DNA of 63,889 nt from Desulfurococcaceae archaeon (GCA_028275705.1 JAPWUD010000007.1:1-63889); one strand, 5' to 3'; positions 22,796 through 31,546 are shown, counted from the stretch's first letter. Numbers and translations: made by a program. The notes: generated by a model not told the origin, from the sequence alone.

Positions 22796-24940
22796 TTATT
22801 GTATTGGTTTGTATCCTAGTTCTCTTAGTTGCTTCTGTATTTCCTCCGCTATTCTCGGCCCGAATGTTGGTAGTGTTGAGAGTTTCTTTCGGGGTGTTTT
22901 CGCCAGGTCTTCGAGTGTTTTAATTCCGTTTTCTATGAGTATTCTAGCTCTAACTCTACCAATGTATCTCAATGATGCTAATTCAAGAGCATCCGGCTTT
23001 ACACCCTTCTCTAGTCTCAGTGATAACTCTAATAGTTTCTTATTGAACTCAACTTCCCCCATTACACCCGCTATTTTACCAAGTGAGCTCGCAATCCAGC
23101 TCGCTGTATCCCTCATGTTGTATAGGTCTCCAGGGCCTAGATTATACTTCCTCATGATCTCGTCTTCGCTCCTCTCATTGATCCAGTCGTTTAAAGCCAG
23201 TGCATGTATGAAGCCAGTAAGCCAGTCGTCGTAGCTATAGTAGTCTGTATTAATGGGCATTGTGAGATTACTCGCTTGGTAGGAGTCTGCGAGGTCTTCG
23301 TATAGTGCAAGAGTTTTCTCTGGTATGTAGCTACTAGACCTTGCGAAATCAGGGGTTAGAGTAATTAAGTGCAGTGTGTAGAATTCACTATATACCTTTG
23401 GCTTATACTTGAAAAACAAAGAGACACTCAGCGGGTCTAGGTAAGTATATGATGTTAAGCGGCCAAGCCTTGAAGCTCTAACATAGTCTCCATCCACAAG
23501 CACCATTTTCAAATCCTCAAGTAGCCTCAATGCATCTCTAACCCTACTAGATAAGTCTGAGCCCGGGTTCTGCCATGCAGTGAAGGTCTTACTGAGTAAT
23601 CCGTGTAGTTCCCCAATTGATCTAGCCTCCTGCGAGGCAATAATAGACAATGCATGTATCCTCAAACCCCTATCACTAGCTAGATTTCCATAAACAGGCT
23701 CGGGGGGGCCATGTATGTATTTAAACCCCTCTTGAACACTAGATGCATCAATAATGATCGCCTCTCCCACTTCATCATACCTTGGTCTACCGGCTCTACC
23801 GGCCATTTGCTTATACTCAGATACACTAATATTCACTCTCCTACCACGTGTAGAGTCATATCTCTTAATAGAGACCAAAACCCTTCTAGCCGGTAAATTA
23901 ACACCCGCTGCGAGAGTAGGAGTTGCAAACACTATGCCAAGTAGCCTCCTCCTAAATGCCTCTTCAACCACTCTACGCGATATATGGGATAAGCCAGCGT
24001 GGTGGAATCCAACACCCCTCTCTATTAACCCTCCTAGTAGCTCTCTCTCATACCTCGTAGGTGCTTCTTCAAGCTTCTCCATTACACTACTCAGCTCCCT
24101 CGAGGAGTGAGTCTTAGTATATTGTGAAACAACCTGTGCATACTCCTCAACTTTCTTCCTATTATGTATAAAGACTAGTGTTTGATGATTGTTCTTCAAG
24201 TTGTGTAGTGCGAGGTTGACCACAGAGTCTCCTTCATCTACATCGACAGCCTCTACTCTACTATCTTGGAAAACAATCTCAGTCTCTTTCTTATTGTAAA
24301 CCCCCTCTATGAGTTTAACAGGCCTCCAATTAGACGATACTAGCACAGCGTTAAGCCACTCCGCTAGATCACCTGGGTTTCCAATAGTTGCTGATAAGCC
24401 AATAATTCTCAATCCATGCTTCAATGCACGTGCAGCAATCATCTCGATTACTGGGCCGCGATCAGGATCCATTACACTGTGTAGCTCATCTATTACAACA
24501 AGGCTTGTTTTCCCTAGCCATGTAGGCTTCAACCTCTGAATGCTGTCAAACCTCTCATACGTTGCAATTACTAAATCGTATTCTCCAAGGTATTCTGCTG
24601 GCTGGTCATAGTCCCCTGTAGATATGCCAATCCTTAATCCAATAGACTCGAGTGCTTTGAATTCATCATACTTCTCGTTGGCGAGGGCTCTGAGTGGAGT
24701 TAAGTAAACCCCCTTAAAACCCATCATACACTCCTTTACTAGAGCCATCTCCGCTATGAGTGTTTTACCACTAGCAGTTGGCGCTGAGACAACCATGTTG
24801 ACTCTACTGAAAACACCCTTCTCCACGGCTTCGGATTGAATAGGGTTTAACTCACTAATACCCCTAGACTTCAGTAGGTCAATATAGTTCTTTGAAACCC
24901 CATATTTCTCTAGCTCTTCAATCAACATAATAGAGTCCAC
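22796..24940 (-). CDS. hel308: Hel308/Hjm-type ATP-dependent DNA helicase
   Basis: A 714-residue superfamily 2 Ski2-type helicase of the archaeal Hel308 group, which unwinds forked DNA at stalled replication forks. Walker A is A-P-T-A-S-G-K-T (residue 54), motif II is D-E-L-H near residue 148, motif III is S-A-T-I-G-N-P, and motif VI is Q-M-A-G-R-A-G-R-P near residue 385. The C-terminus has a winged helix, a ratchet region and a helix-hairpin-helix (T-L-P-T-F-G-P-R-I-A). The start is GTG 24940, with ATG 24928 as an alternative; a TATA lies at about 24960-24968. It is divergent from moeA with only 36 bases between the starts. Confidence 0.92.
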   Translation of the reverse strand: MDSIMLIEELEKYGVSKNYIDLLKSRGISELNPIQSEAVEKGVFSRVNMVVSAPTASGKTLIAEMALVKECMMGFKGVYLTPLRALANEKYDEFKALESIGLRIGISTGDYDQPAEYLGEYDLVIATYERFDSIQRLKPTWLGKTSLVVIDELHSVMDPDRGPVIEMIAARALKHGLRIIGLSATIGNPGDLAEWLNAVLVSSNWRPVKLIEGVYNKKETEIVFQDSRVEAVDVDEGDSVVNLALHNLKNNHQTLVFIHNRKKVEEYAQVVSQYTKTHSSRELSSVMEKLEEAPTRYERELLGGLIERGVGFHHAGLSHISRRVVEEAFRRRLLGIVFATPTLAAGVNLPARRVLVSIKRYDSTRGRRVNISVSEYKQMAGRAGRPRYDEVGEAIIIDASSVQEGFKYIHGPPEPVYGNLASDRGLRIHALSIIASQEARSIGELHGLLSKTFTAWQNPGSDLSSRVRDALRLLEDLKMVLVDGDYVRASRLGRLTSYTYLDPLSVSLFFKYKPKVYSEFYTLHLITLTPDFARSSSYIPEKTLALYEDLADSYQASNLTMPINTDYYSYDDWLTGFIHALALNDWINERSEDEIMRKYNLGPGDLYNMRDTASWIASSLGKIAGVMGEVEFNKKLLELSLRLEKGVKPDALELASLRYIGRVRARILIENGIKTLEDLAKTPRKKLSTLPTFGPRIAEEIQKQLRELGYKPIQ

Positions 24941-24976
24941 TCCAATAGTTAATACTGGGTTTTTAAATTAAAAGAG

Positions 24977-26944
24977 GTGTTTACACTGCATTATCCAAAG
25001 TTATTTCACAAACTTGTCTCCATAGACGACGCAGTTAGACTTGTACTAGAGAAAATAGACTTGAAACCAATAGGCGTTGAAGAAGTTTCCATCAGTGAAG
25101 CCCTCTACAGGGTTTTAGCTAGGGATATATACTCACCAATTGATCACCCACCATTCGACCGCTCCGAGGTAGATGGATACGCTGTTAAATCCATACATAT
25201 CGCTTCATCAACGGAGATCAATCCATCACGGTTAAAGATTACTGGAGTAGTTAAGCCGGGTGATACTGGTGGTGGATTAAACTGCGAAGATGGAGCTGTG
25301 AGAGTATCAACAGGTGCGATTATTCCAAGTGGATGTGATAGCGTAGTTATGGAGGAGTATACTGAGCTCGAGGGAGACATAGTTGTTGTTTATAGGCCGT
25401 CAGCACCTGGTGAAAACATATCCACTTGTGGAAGCGATGTATCTGCAGGAGACTTCATACTACCAGCTGGTACTATGCTTAGACATGAACACGTAGCAAT
25501 ACTGGCTGGATTAGGCATTAGTAGAGTACTTGTTTATAGGAAGCCGCGTATAGCAATATACTCCACTGGAGACGAATTAGTTGAACCAGGTAAACCCCTT
25601 GTACTAGGTAGAGTTTATGATGTAAATGGATACCTTATTGAAGGCTTCCTCAGAGAGCTCGGTGCTATTGTAGAGTATAAGGGTGTACTACCCGACGACT
25701 ACAAAGTACTGAGGGATAAGATTGAAGAGAGCCTGGAGCAATACGATGTAGTCTTCACTAGTGGTGGTACTAGTGCTGGTGAATTAGACCTAGTCTACAG
25801 GGTTTTCGAGGATGTTGGCGAGATAATAGTTCATGGCTTGAAGTCGAAGCCGGGTAAGCCAACAGTGATCGCTACTAGTAGAGGTAAGCTTTTAGTAGGG
25901 CTCCCAGGGTTTCCACTATCATGCTACATGATTCTTGTGAGGGTGGTAAAACCCCTTATAGCGAGGCTCACGGGGCTTAAGTACGTTGAGGAGAGAGTGT
26001 GGGTTAAGCTACCGTTTAAAGTGAGGAAACACGTTGGTAAGACGTGGTTGATTCCCTCAATCCTCGTGGAGTCTGAGAGGGGGTTAACGGCATACCCTGT
26101 TACACTGAATAGTGGGAGTATTTATGGTATAGCATTTAGTGATGGATTTGTAGAGCTTAGCGAGGAATTAGACATTGTAGAGGAGAACACTACTGTTCCA
26201 TTCTATGCATTCACCGAGAGAGCTAGGAGTAGGGGGCTGACGATTATAGGTAGTAATGACCCACTACTAGAGTACATGCTTGTTAAAACAGGCCTAGTGT
26301 ACAAGTCTAGACTGTTGAATACTGGGAGCACGGGTGGGTGGATCGCGGTGGCCCGTGGTGAAGCTGACATTGCACCAACACACCTACTAGACGAGGAGAC
26401 TGGTTTGTACAATAAGCCATTTCTAGATAAGTATGGGTTGAGGGGTAAAGCATTATTGATTAGGGGTTATGATAGGTTAATTGGGTTCATTGTTAAACCC
26501 GGAAACCCAAAGGGGATTAAAGGCTTCGAGGATTTCTTTAGAGGGGATGTTAGGATTGTTAATAGAACAAGGGGTAGTGGAGTAAGAGTTTACATAGACA
26601 TAAACCTCAAGAAGATAGCGCTGGATCGAAGCATACCTATCGATAGAGTAAACGCCTTGATTAGTGGCTATACATACGAGGTAAAAACACATACGGCAGT
26701 AGCACATGCTGTTAAAACAGGGAAGGCGGATGTAGGCGTTGCGGTTGGCTACGTAGCAGAGCTCTATGGACTGGACTTCATTCCACTAACATGGGAGGAA
26801 TACGACTTCCTAGTACCACGTAGTAGAATGGATAAACTAGAGGTAAGAGAATTCATAGAGAAACTAAGAGACCTTAGAGTAAGTGAATTCAAGTTTGCAA
26901 AATACTACAGAGTCCCAGCTAATATCGGGTCTCCCAGGGATTAA
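24977..26944 (+). CDS. moeA: MoeA fused to a binding-protein-like (PBP) domain
   Basis: A 655-residue molybdenum/tungsten cofactor enzyme. Residues 1-410 are MoeA: the D-H-P-P-F-D-R-S-E-V-D-G-Y-A-V segment near residue 60, the MPT-binding G-D-E-L-V and T-S-G-G-T-S-A-G, and G-L-P-G-F-P-L-S near residue 310. Residues ~415-640 resemble a periplasmic-binding-protein-like domain (T-I-I-G-S-N-D-P-L-L-E, H-L-L-D, F-I-V-K-P-G-N-P), a fusion known in archaeal MoeA and thought to sense a ligand. It inserts metal (Mo or W) into molybdopterin. No other start is available before residue 20, so GTG 24977 is used. Confidence 0.92.
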   Translation: MFTLHYPKLFHKLVSIDDAVRLVLEKIDLKPIGVEEVSISEALYRVLARDIYSPIDHPPFDRSEVDGYAVKSIHIASSTEINPSRLKITGVVKPGDTGGGLNCEDGAVRVSTGAIIPSGCDSVVMEEYTELEGDIVVVYRPSAPGENISTCGSDVSAGDFILPAGTMLRHEHVAILAGLGISRVLVYRKPRIAIYSTGDELVEPGKPLVLGRVYDVNGYLIEGFLRELGAIVEYKGVLPDDYKVLRDKIEESLEQYDVVFTSGGTSAGELDLVYRVFEDVGEIIVHGLKSKPGKPTVIATSRGKLLVGLPGFPLSCYMILVRVVKPLIARLTGLKYVEERVWVKLPFKVRKHVGKTWLIPSILVESERGLTAYPVTLNSGSIYGIAFSDGFVELSEELDIVEENTTVPFYAFTERARSRGLTIIGSNDPLLEYMLVKTGLVYKSRLLNTGSTGGWIAVARGEADIAPTHLLDEETGLYNKPFLDKYGLRGKALLIRGYDRLIGFIVKPGNPKGIKGFEDFFRGDVRIVNRTRGSGVRVYIDINLKKIALDRSIPIDRVNALISGYTYEVKTHTAVAHAVKTGKADVGVAVGYVAELYGLDFIPLTWEEYDFLVPRSRMDKLEVREFIEKLRDLRVSEFKFAKYYRVPANIGSPRD

Positions 26945-26998
26945 CAACATTGCTTTTATACCTAAAACTCATTTCCATTAGAATGAGGTGTTACCGGC

Positions 26999-27814
26999 TT
27001 GAGTAAGTTTGTTGTTGGTGTTTTGCAAGCATCTTACTCTATTCACCCAGTGGAGAATGCTGATAAATCCTATAGGCTTGTAAGGAAGAACTATAGGGAG
27101 GCAGATCTCGTGGTTCTACCAGAGTATAGTATGTTGAATCCACTTGAGTTGAAGGATCCTCTAAGAGTTTACGAGGCTTCAGAGTACTTAGCTACGAGTA
27201 AATACCTCGTTCAATTCGTGAAACTAGTGAGGGAGATCGGCTCCAATATACTAGTGCACTTCATTGAGAGAACAGATAAACCACCATTAACTCGGAGTAC
27301 TTCAGTACTTGTTACAAGTAAGGGTGAAGTACTACCTGTCTATAGTAAAATGCACTTGTTTGATGCATATGGATATAGAGAGTCCAGTTTCTTCGAGCCC
27401 GGTCGAGAACTTGGAAAAATTGTCTCATTTAATGGTGTTCAAGTGGGTTTCGCCATATGCTATGACCTGAGATTCCCAGAGTTGTTTAGAACTCTTGCTT
27501 TATCAGGCGCTCACGTTGTAGCTGTACAGGCCGGTTGGGTGAAGGGTCCGTTGAAGGAAGAGGCATTGGATAAAATAGCCTCAACAAGGGCTCATGAAAA
27601 CGGGGTATTCATAGTTCTAGCTAATCAAACAGGTGAGTTGTTCACTGGGAGAAGCGGGGTTTTCAACCCATGGGGTTATAGAGAGCTAGACATGGGTGTA
27701 GAGGAGAAGTACGTGGAATACTCTATTAATTTAGACGACCTCTACAGGGTAAGGGAGACTGTGCCTGTCTTGAAGCAAGCTAGTGAGAAGTGGGATATTA
27801 GGTTAAAAGCGTAG
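26999..27814 (+). CDS. Carbon-nitrogen hydrolase (nitrilase superfamily)
   Basis: A 271-residue amidohydrolase of the nitrilase superfamily. The Glu-Lys-Cys triad is visible: L-P-E-Y-S near residue 41, V-Y-S-K-M-H-L-F near residue 117, and F-A-I-C-Y-D-L-R-F-P-E near residue 155. The sequence resembles omega-amidases and archaeal nitrilases acting on small amides. The TTG start has GAGGTG upstream (26983-26988). It follows moeA after 54 bases. The substrate cannot be determined. Confidence 0.88.
   Translation: MSKFVVGVLQASYSIHPVENADKSYRLVRKNYREADLVVLPEYSMLNPLELKDPLRVYEASEYLATSKYLVQFVKLVREIGSNILVHFIERTDKPPLTRSTSVLVTSKGEVLPVYSKMHLFDAYGYRESSFFEPGRELGKIVSFNGVQVGFAICYDLRFPELFRTLALSGAHVVAVQAGWVKGPLKEEALDKIASTRAHENGVFIVLANQTGELFTGRSGVFNPWGYRELDMGVEEKYVEYSINLDDLYRVRETVPVLKQASEKWDIRLKA
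27801..27810 (+). promoter_or_regulatory. TATA-like element for the C/D-box RNA
   Basis: The sequence ggttaaaagc lies inside the nitrilase 3' end, about 25 bases upstream of the predicted RNA start near 27832. A TATA-like tatattta just downstream is too close to the C box to be its promoter. Confidence 0.35.
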
Positions 27815-27831
27815 AGTGTGTATATATTTAG

Positions 27832-27892
27832 TTGGTGATGATGGAGGTTTCAACTGATTAGTAGTGATGTATTCAAGGGTCCTTACTGATCA
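27832..27892 (+). ncRNA. C/D-box small guide RNA
   Basis: All four boxes are visible at the expected spacing: C GTGATGA at 27835-27841, a 12-base guide, D' CTGA at 27854-27857, a 6-base spacer, C' GTGATGT at 27864-27870, a 15-base guide, and D CTGA at 27886-27889. Such RNAs direct 2'-O-methylation of rRNA or tRNA opposite the base five positions upstream of D or D'. The 3' end overlaps the end of the HAD phosphatase gene, antisense. Targets were not assigned. Confidence 0.75.
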
Positions 27893-28572
27893 ATACTACT
27901 GGATAAAATCAATGATAACTCGTGGAGCGATTTAACTCTAGTACTCCAATTATATCCAAGTCCTCTATCAAGCAGTACAGTTCCAGCTCCTAGTCTACTA
28001 GCAGGGATCAAGTCGTATTGTGGATAAGCCGATACATGTACTACCTCCCTTGGCTCAACGCCGAGAATTCTATATGCTTGCTTAAATGCATCTATTGATG
28101 GTTTATAGGCTTTTACATCTTCAGCTGTAATAATATTATTGAATAAGTGTTTAAACCCGCATAGAGTTGTATCTATGAGTCTTCTCTCGGTGTTTGAGAG
28201 TACTGCTACTTTAAAACCTTGTTTTCTCAACACCATTAACCCGTGGATAGTATCGGGAAAAGGAGGTGACTTTGCAAATGACAATATAAATGCCTCCACT
28301 AGTTCTTGCGACGCTTCAACACCAGCTACTCTCAATACCTCTCTTATGCAGGTGGAGAGTACTTCACTATATGGTCTATAATGTGCTACTTCACGTATAT
28401 CACACTCGAAGAATAGATCAACGAATTCTCTACCAGCATAGAGAGTAATGAATGAACCAATACTCATCCTCCAGTCGACGAGCGTTCCATAGAGATCAAA
28501 TATTAAAACCCTTCTACTAGATAAACCCTTCGAAGACTCATTAATCACAAGGCTAGCCAAGGCATCAATCAC
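27883..28572 (-). CDS. HAD-superfamily hydrolase
   Basis: A 229-residue haloacid dehalogenase-like phosphatase. The nucleophile motif D-L-Y-G-T-L-V-D is near residue 26, motif II is V-L-S-N-T-E near residue 127, and motif III/IV has Y-K-P-S-I-D-A-F near residue 157, with V-H-V-S-A-Y-P-Q-Y-D at the end in place of the usual G-D-x-x-x-x-D. Cap C1 lies between. The substrate is unknown. It overlaps the upstream 88-residue gene by four bases (ATGA), so they are co-translated. Its 3' end is covered by an antisense C/D-box RNA. Confidence 0.85.
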   Translation of the reverse strand: MIDALASLVINESSKGLSSRRVLIFDLYGTLVDWRMSIGSFITLYAGREFVDLFFECDIREVAHYRPYSEVLSTCIREVLRVAGVEASQELVEAFILSFAKSPPFPDTIHGLMVLRKQGFKVAVLSNTERRLIDTTLCGFKHLFNNIITAEDVKAYKPSIDAFKQAYRILGVEPREVVHVSAYPQYDLIPASRLGAGTVLLDRGLGYNWSTRVKSLHELSLILSSSIDQ

Positions 28573-28835
28573 CTAGATCTATAGACGCGTGTGCAAGTTA
28601 AAAACCTAGATCTCAAGTACTCAGCTAGCACTCTTAAATCGCATTTACTACATTTTATCCACACCTGTAGCTCTCCACCCATAAATCTATATCTATATAA
28701 TTCTGCTCCAAACCATCCAAGGATCTCGGCAATGCTCTCGCTAGATGGTTCCTCGAAATTACATGGAGAGACCCCACTCTGTAAACACATTTTCCAGCAC
28801 TTCAACCCATGAGTATGTAGATTAGCCATACACAC
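28569..28835 (-). CDS. Small cysteine-rich protein coupled to HAD phosphatase
   Basis: An 88-residue protein of unknown function. It has seven cysteines, arranged as H-G-L-K-C-W-K-M-C, then S-P-C, then I-K-C-S-K-C-D and a late single one, so a zinc ribbon or Fe-S site is possible. The central part S-S-E-S-I-A-E-I-L-G-W-F-G-A-E-L is helical. It starts at GTG 28835 (ATG 28829 is alternative) and its stop overlaps the HAD start by four bases. I do not recognise a family. Confidence 0.55.
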   Translation of the reverse strand: MCMANLHTHGLKCWKMCLQSGVSPCNFEEPSSESIAEILGWFGAELYRYRFMGGELQVWIKCSKCDLRVLAEYLRSRFLTCTRVYRSR

Positions 28836-28915
28836 AGACGGCTGCTTCGTTTTTCATAATCGCTTGTGGTGTTTACATTTATTGGTGTCTAAGGTCTTTC
28901 AGGGCTGTGAGGTGT

Positions 28916-28926
28916 GTTTATAAACC
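28916..28926 (+). promoter_or_regulatory. TATA box upstream of the second IS605 relic
   Basis: The sequence gtttataaacc predicts a start near 28945-28950, just where the relic of a tnpB tail begins. The arrangement is similar to that at 12288. Confidence 0.4.
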
Positions 28927-28946
28927 ACACTGAGATATTGTAGTAG

Positions 28947-29035
28947 TTGCGGAATCCCGAAGCCGATGAGGCCTTGAGGTTGATGAACAATCCATGAACC
29001 CTGATTACTCGAGGGGAGTGGATGATCCCCTAGGC
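28947..29035 (+). mobile_element. Candidate IS605-type right end with tnpB tail relic
   Basis: In one frame the plus strand reads N-P-E-A-D-E-A-L-R-L-M-N-N-P then stop (about 28952-28999), resembling TnpB C-terminal tails, followed by gaaccct, a stem-loop (ccct/aggg), and gggagtggatga. The order gaaccct, hairpin, gggagtrg is the same as at the end of the relic at 12335-12520. Three gatga repeats occur here. It lies 1 kb from a complete tnpB and next to a broken radical SAM gene. A small unrelated ncRNA cannot be excluded. Confidence 0.4.
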
Positions 29036-29956
29036 GACTAGGATTGAACAACTCCCGTAGAGTGGTCGGGGAGATAAAAGCCGTTGAGAGGCAGATGGTG
29101 GGGAGCTGGAATCAATAAAGATGAAGGACAATGAACCACCATCTACCGAGAAACGGTAGAATATCAACCCCTTACTCCTCGTGTATCTAGCTATCTCGCT
29201 CTTAATATCAGATGTATAGACATCGTACTGTATACCGGGCTTCATTTTCTCAATTGGTATTTTAATTCTTCTCAATACTTCTCCAACATCTAACCCCGCG
29301 TCTCTTAGGTAATCTATTATTCTCCTAGTTACTCTAAGAGACCCCGCTACTACTCCTTCAACACCATACTCTAATGCTAAGTCAATTAACTCCCTATACT
29401 CATACTCCGTGAGACCCGGTATTATTGGCCTAAGGAATAAAAAAGGTTTCAACCCCACCTCTCTTAGGTTTTTATAGTCTCTAATCTCCTCTCAGGTGTT
29501 GACTGCTTTGGCTCTAGTTCTCTATGCATTTTTAAAGTGACTATTGTAATGAGTGGTGAGATCTTTCCATTAGTCGCTTCGTATATTTTACCAGCAATTA
29601 ATTTATCAATATATTGCTTGGTTGAGAACTGTGTTGGGTTGCCGAGATAGTTGTAAATGCACTCAATGTACTCGAGGGTTTTTCCCACTAGTAATGGGTG
29701 GAAGGGCTCCGTCACACTTCCAATAGCTATGTAAGTCCCCCTCGTCCCCGGGATGAAGTATTTGTTTATTAAAAGTGCATAAATGGGCTGTAGACCACTC
29801 AGTGGATATGGTTTAACAACGTTGTTAAAGCCCATGTCATACACGTAGCAGTACTTACACTCATATGTGCATCCTACACCTGGGTGAACAGTGATCCCGC
29901 AGGGTCTCAGAGCTCTCTTAGCATGGTAGTCTCTTGAAGCCTGTGACCGATCTAAA
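29030..29956 (-). pseudogene. Radical SAM protein, 5'-truncated and frameshifted
   Basis: A broken gene on the minus strand. The first part (29956 to 29464) is open but has no start codon; it contains the radical SAM cluster C-T-Y-E-C-K-Y-C and then V-T-E-P-F-H-P-L-L, like archaeal radical SAM proteins of the SplB group. At a run of five thymines (29470-29474) the frame shifts; the second part (29458 to 29030) continues with L-K-P-F-L-F-L-R-P-I-I-P-G. The 5' end stops about 30-40 bases from the tnpB reading frame, so insertion of that element probably removed it. The frameshift alone could be an assembly error, but the missing start could not. Confidence 0.75.
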
Positions 29957-30066
29957 AATAGTTGTGATTAATTGTGAATAGATGTGAATAAGTGGTTGTT
30001 CCTTTGCGTGTGCTGTGTGAATCGCTTTATAAGTTAAGTGTAGTAAATGGGTGGAGAGGTTTACTG

Positions 30067-31299
30067 ATGAGTCTCCCTGTGAGGGCTACTGTGACCGCTA
30101 GAGTGGAGGCGGTCACTCCCAAGGGGGATGAGGGATTATTAATAGAGTTCTTGAAGACATACCGTAACTCAGTCCAGTTGGTTGTAGATGAGATTTGGGG
30201 TTTGAGTGAGGCACCATCGTGGACGGAGCTACATGTCTTATTCTATAATAGACTAATGAAACTTGGACTTAGAGCACACCACGTATCAGAGATATATAAA
30301 CGAGCCAAGGAGGTTGTTGAGTCAACAAGGAAGAACAATGGATCAAAGCCATTATTGAAGAAACTAACAGCTAGAATACACACTCTAGACTATAAACTAG
30401 ACTTGGACAAGAAGACATTGAGATTAGCGGTACTACACGATAAGTGGATTGAGTTAGAACTAAAGTGGTATAGCTACCTCAACAAGTACCTTAATAGCTC
30501 TTGGAAGCCCGGTGAAATACTAGTAAGCTATAGGTATGGGAGAATACTTGTATATATTACGTTCCACAGAGATGTAGTACTCAGAGAGCCTAGAGTAGTT
30601 ATGGGTGTAGACTTAAACTTCAACAACATAACATACACTATACTCGATTTAAATAGTGAATTAGTCTCAATAGGTGTAATACCGTTTAAGGGGTTGAAGA
30701 AGGCACTACATCTACGTAAGCTCGCTGAGGAACTACAGAGGAAGCACCCGAGAAACTGGAGGTTCTTGAAGTGGGCTAGGAAAACTAGAGCTAGGTGGCT
30801 TAGTAGAGCTAGGAGTATTCTAGTAGACTCAGCACATAGAGTATCTAAAAAACTCGTAGAAGTGGCTGGGGAGTACAACGCTGTAATTGTCTTCGAGGAC
30901 TTGGAGAAAATAAAGGAGAATAGTAATGGTGGTAGGAAACTCTCGTGGATGAAGCCACTATGGTGCTATAGGAGAATACAGGAATACACAGAGTACAAGG
31001 CATTGATAGATGGCATTAAGACAATCTATGTAAACCCAGCGAAAACATCTAAGAAATCGCCAAATAACAGGAAGATAAAGTTCATAAACTACAGGTTTGT
31101 AGAGCTAGGAAACACAGTAACATCGAGAGACGTCGTAGCCTCATGGAACCTAGCGTTGAGGGGTTTAAAGCGGATGAGGGGCTCAAGGGTTAAGTGGAGC
31201 CCTGATAGCCCCCGCATTGAAGCAGTGAAACCCCGAGCCAAGCGGGGGAACCCCGAAACAAAGAAATATTCAAAAGTATTTACAGTTATCCACAAATGA
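30067..31299 (+). CDS. tnpB: TnpB (IS200/IS605) without zinc finger
   Basis: A 410-residue TnpB, the RNA-guided nuclease of IS200/IS605 elements. The RuvC acids are kept: G-V-D-L-N-F-N-N near residue 180, I-V-F-E-D-L-E-K near residue 275, and S-R-D-V-V-A-S-W-N near residue 354. Between the last two, the usual zinc ribbon (C-x2-C...C-x2-C) is replaced by a short cysteine-free segment (T-S-K-K-S-P-N-N-R-K). The whole protein has a single Cys-containing motif elsewhere, so the zinc site is lost. ATG 30067 with GGAGAGGT upstream is preferred; the open frame begins at 29992. No tnpA is present, so it cannot move by itself. The neighbour is a cut radical SAM gene. Confidence 0.88.
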   Translation: MSLPVRATVTARVEAVTPKGDEGLLIEFLKTYRNSVQLVVDEIWGLSEAPSWTELHVLFYNRLMKLGLRAHHVSEIYKRAKEVVESTRKNNGSKPLLKKLTARIHTLDYKLDLDKKTLRLAVLHDKWIELELKWYSYLNKYLNSSWKPGEILVSYRYGRILVYITFHRDVVLREPRVVMGVDLNFNNITYTILDLNSELVSIGVIPFKGLKKALHLRKLAEELQRKHPRNWRFLKWARKTRARWLSRARSILVDSAHRVSKKLVEVAGEYNAVIVFEDLEKIKENSNGGRKLSWMKPLWCYRRIQEYTEYKALIDGIKTIYVNPAKTSKKSPNNRKIKFINYRFVELGNTVTSRDVVASWNLALRGLKRMRGSRVKWSPDSPRIEAVKPRAKRGNPETKKYSKVFTVIHK

Positions 31300-31300
31300 T
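31205..31300 (+). ncRNA. Candidate omega-RNA scaffold at tnpB 3' end
   Basis: Inside the last part of tnpB, cccccgc (31209-31215) pairs perfectly with gcggggg (31242-31248), with an alternative inner stem ccccg/cgggg (31231-31235 with 31243-31247). A G/C-rich hairpin overlapping the end of tnpB is where omega-RNA scaffolds are located. The right end and guide would follow near 31300; I could not fix the boundary. Confidence 0.45.
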
Positions 31301-31546
31301 TACCTCGGGGAAACCCTCCTCTATTTCATGGTTTGAGAGGTTCTCCCTTATTGAACTAGCAATCTTTCTCTTCAAACTTTGAATCTCATTGATGATTCTC
31401 AATAGGAAACCCTCACAGTACTATAACTAATCTTATGTTTTAGAGGCATAAATAGCACTCAGGTAAACAAGTTTCTACAATATTGACTCAACTATACACT
31501 CAAATTCACAAGCATTATTAACTCATTTTTACCATTTATAGATGTG

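Noticed and set aside
31286-31420. 44-codon minus-strand open stretch after tnpB
   Set aside because: No start codon, ends inside the tnpB end, and no recognisable motif; at best a gene remnant.
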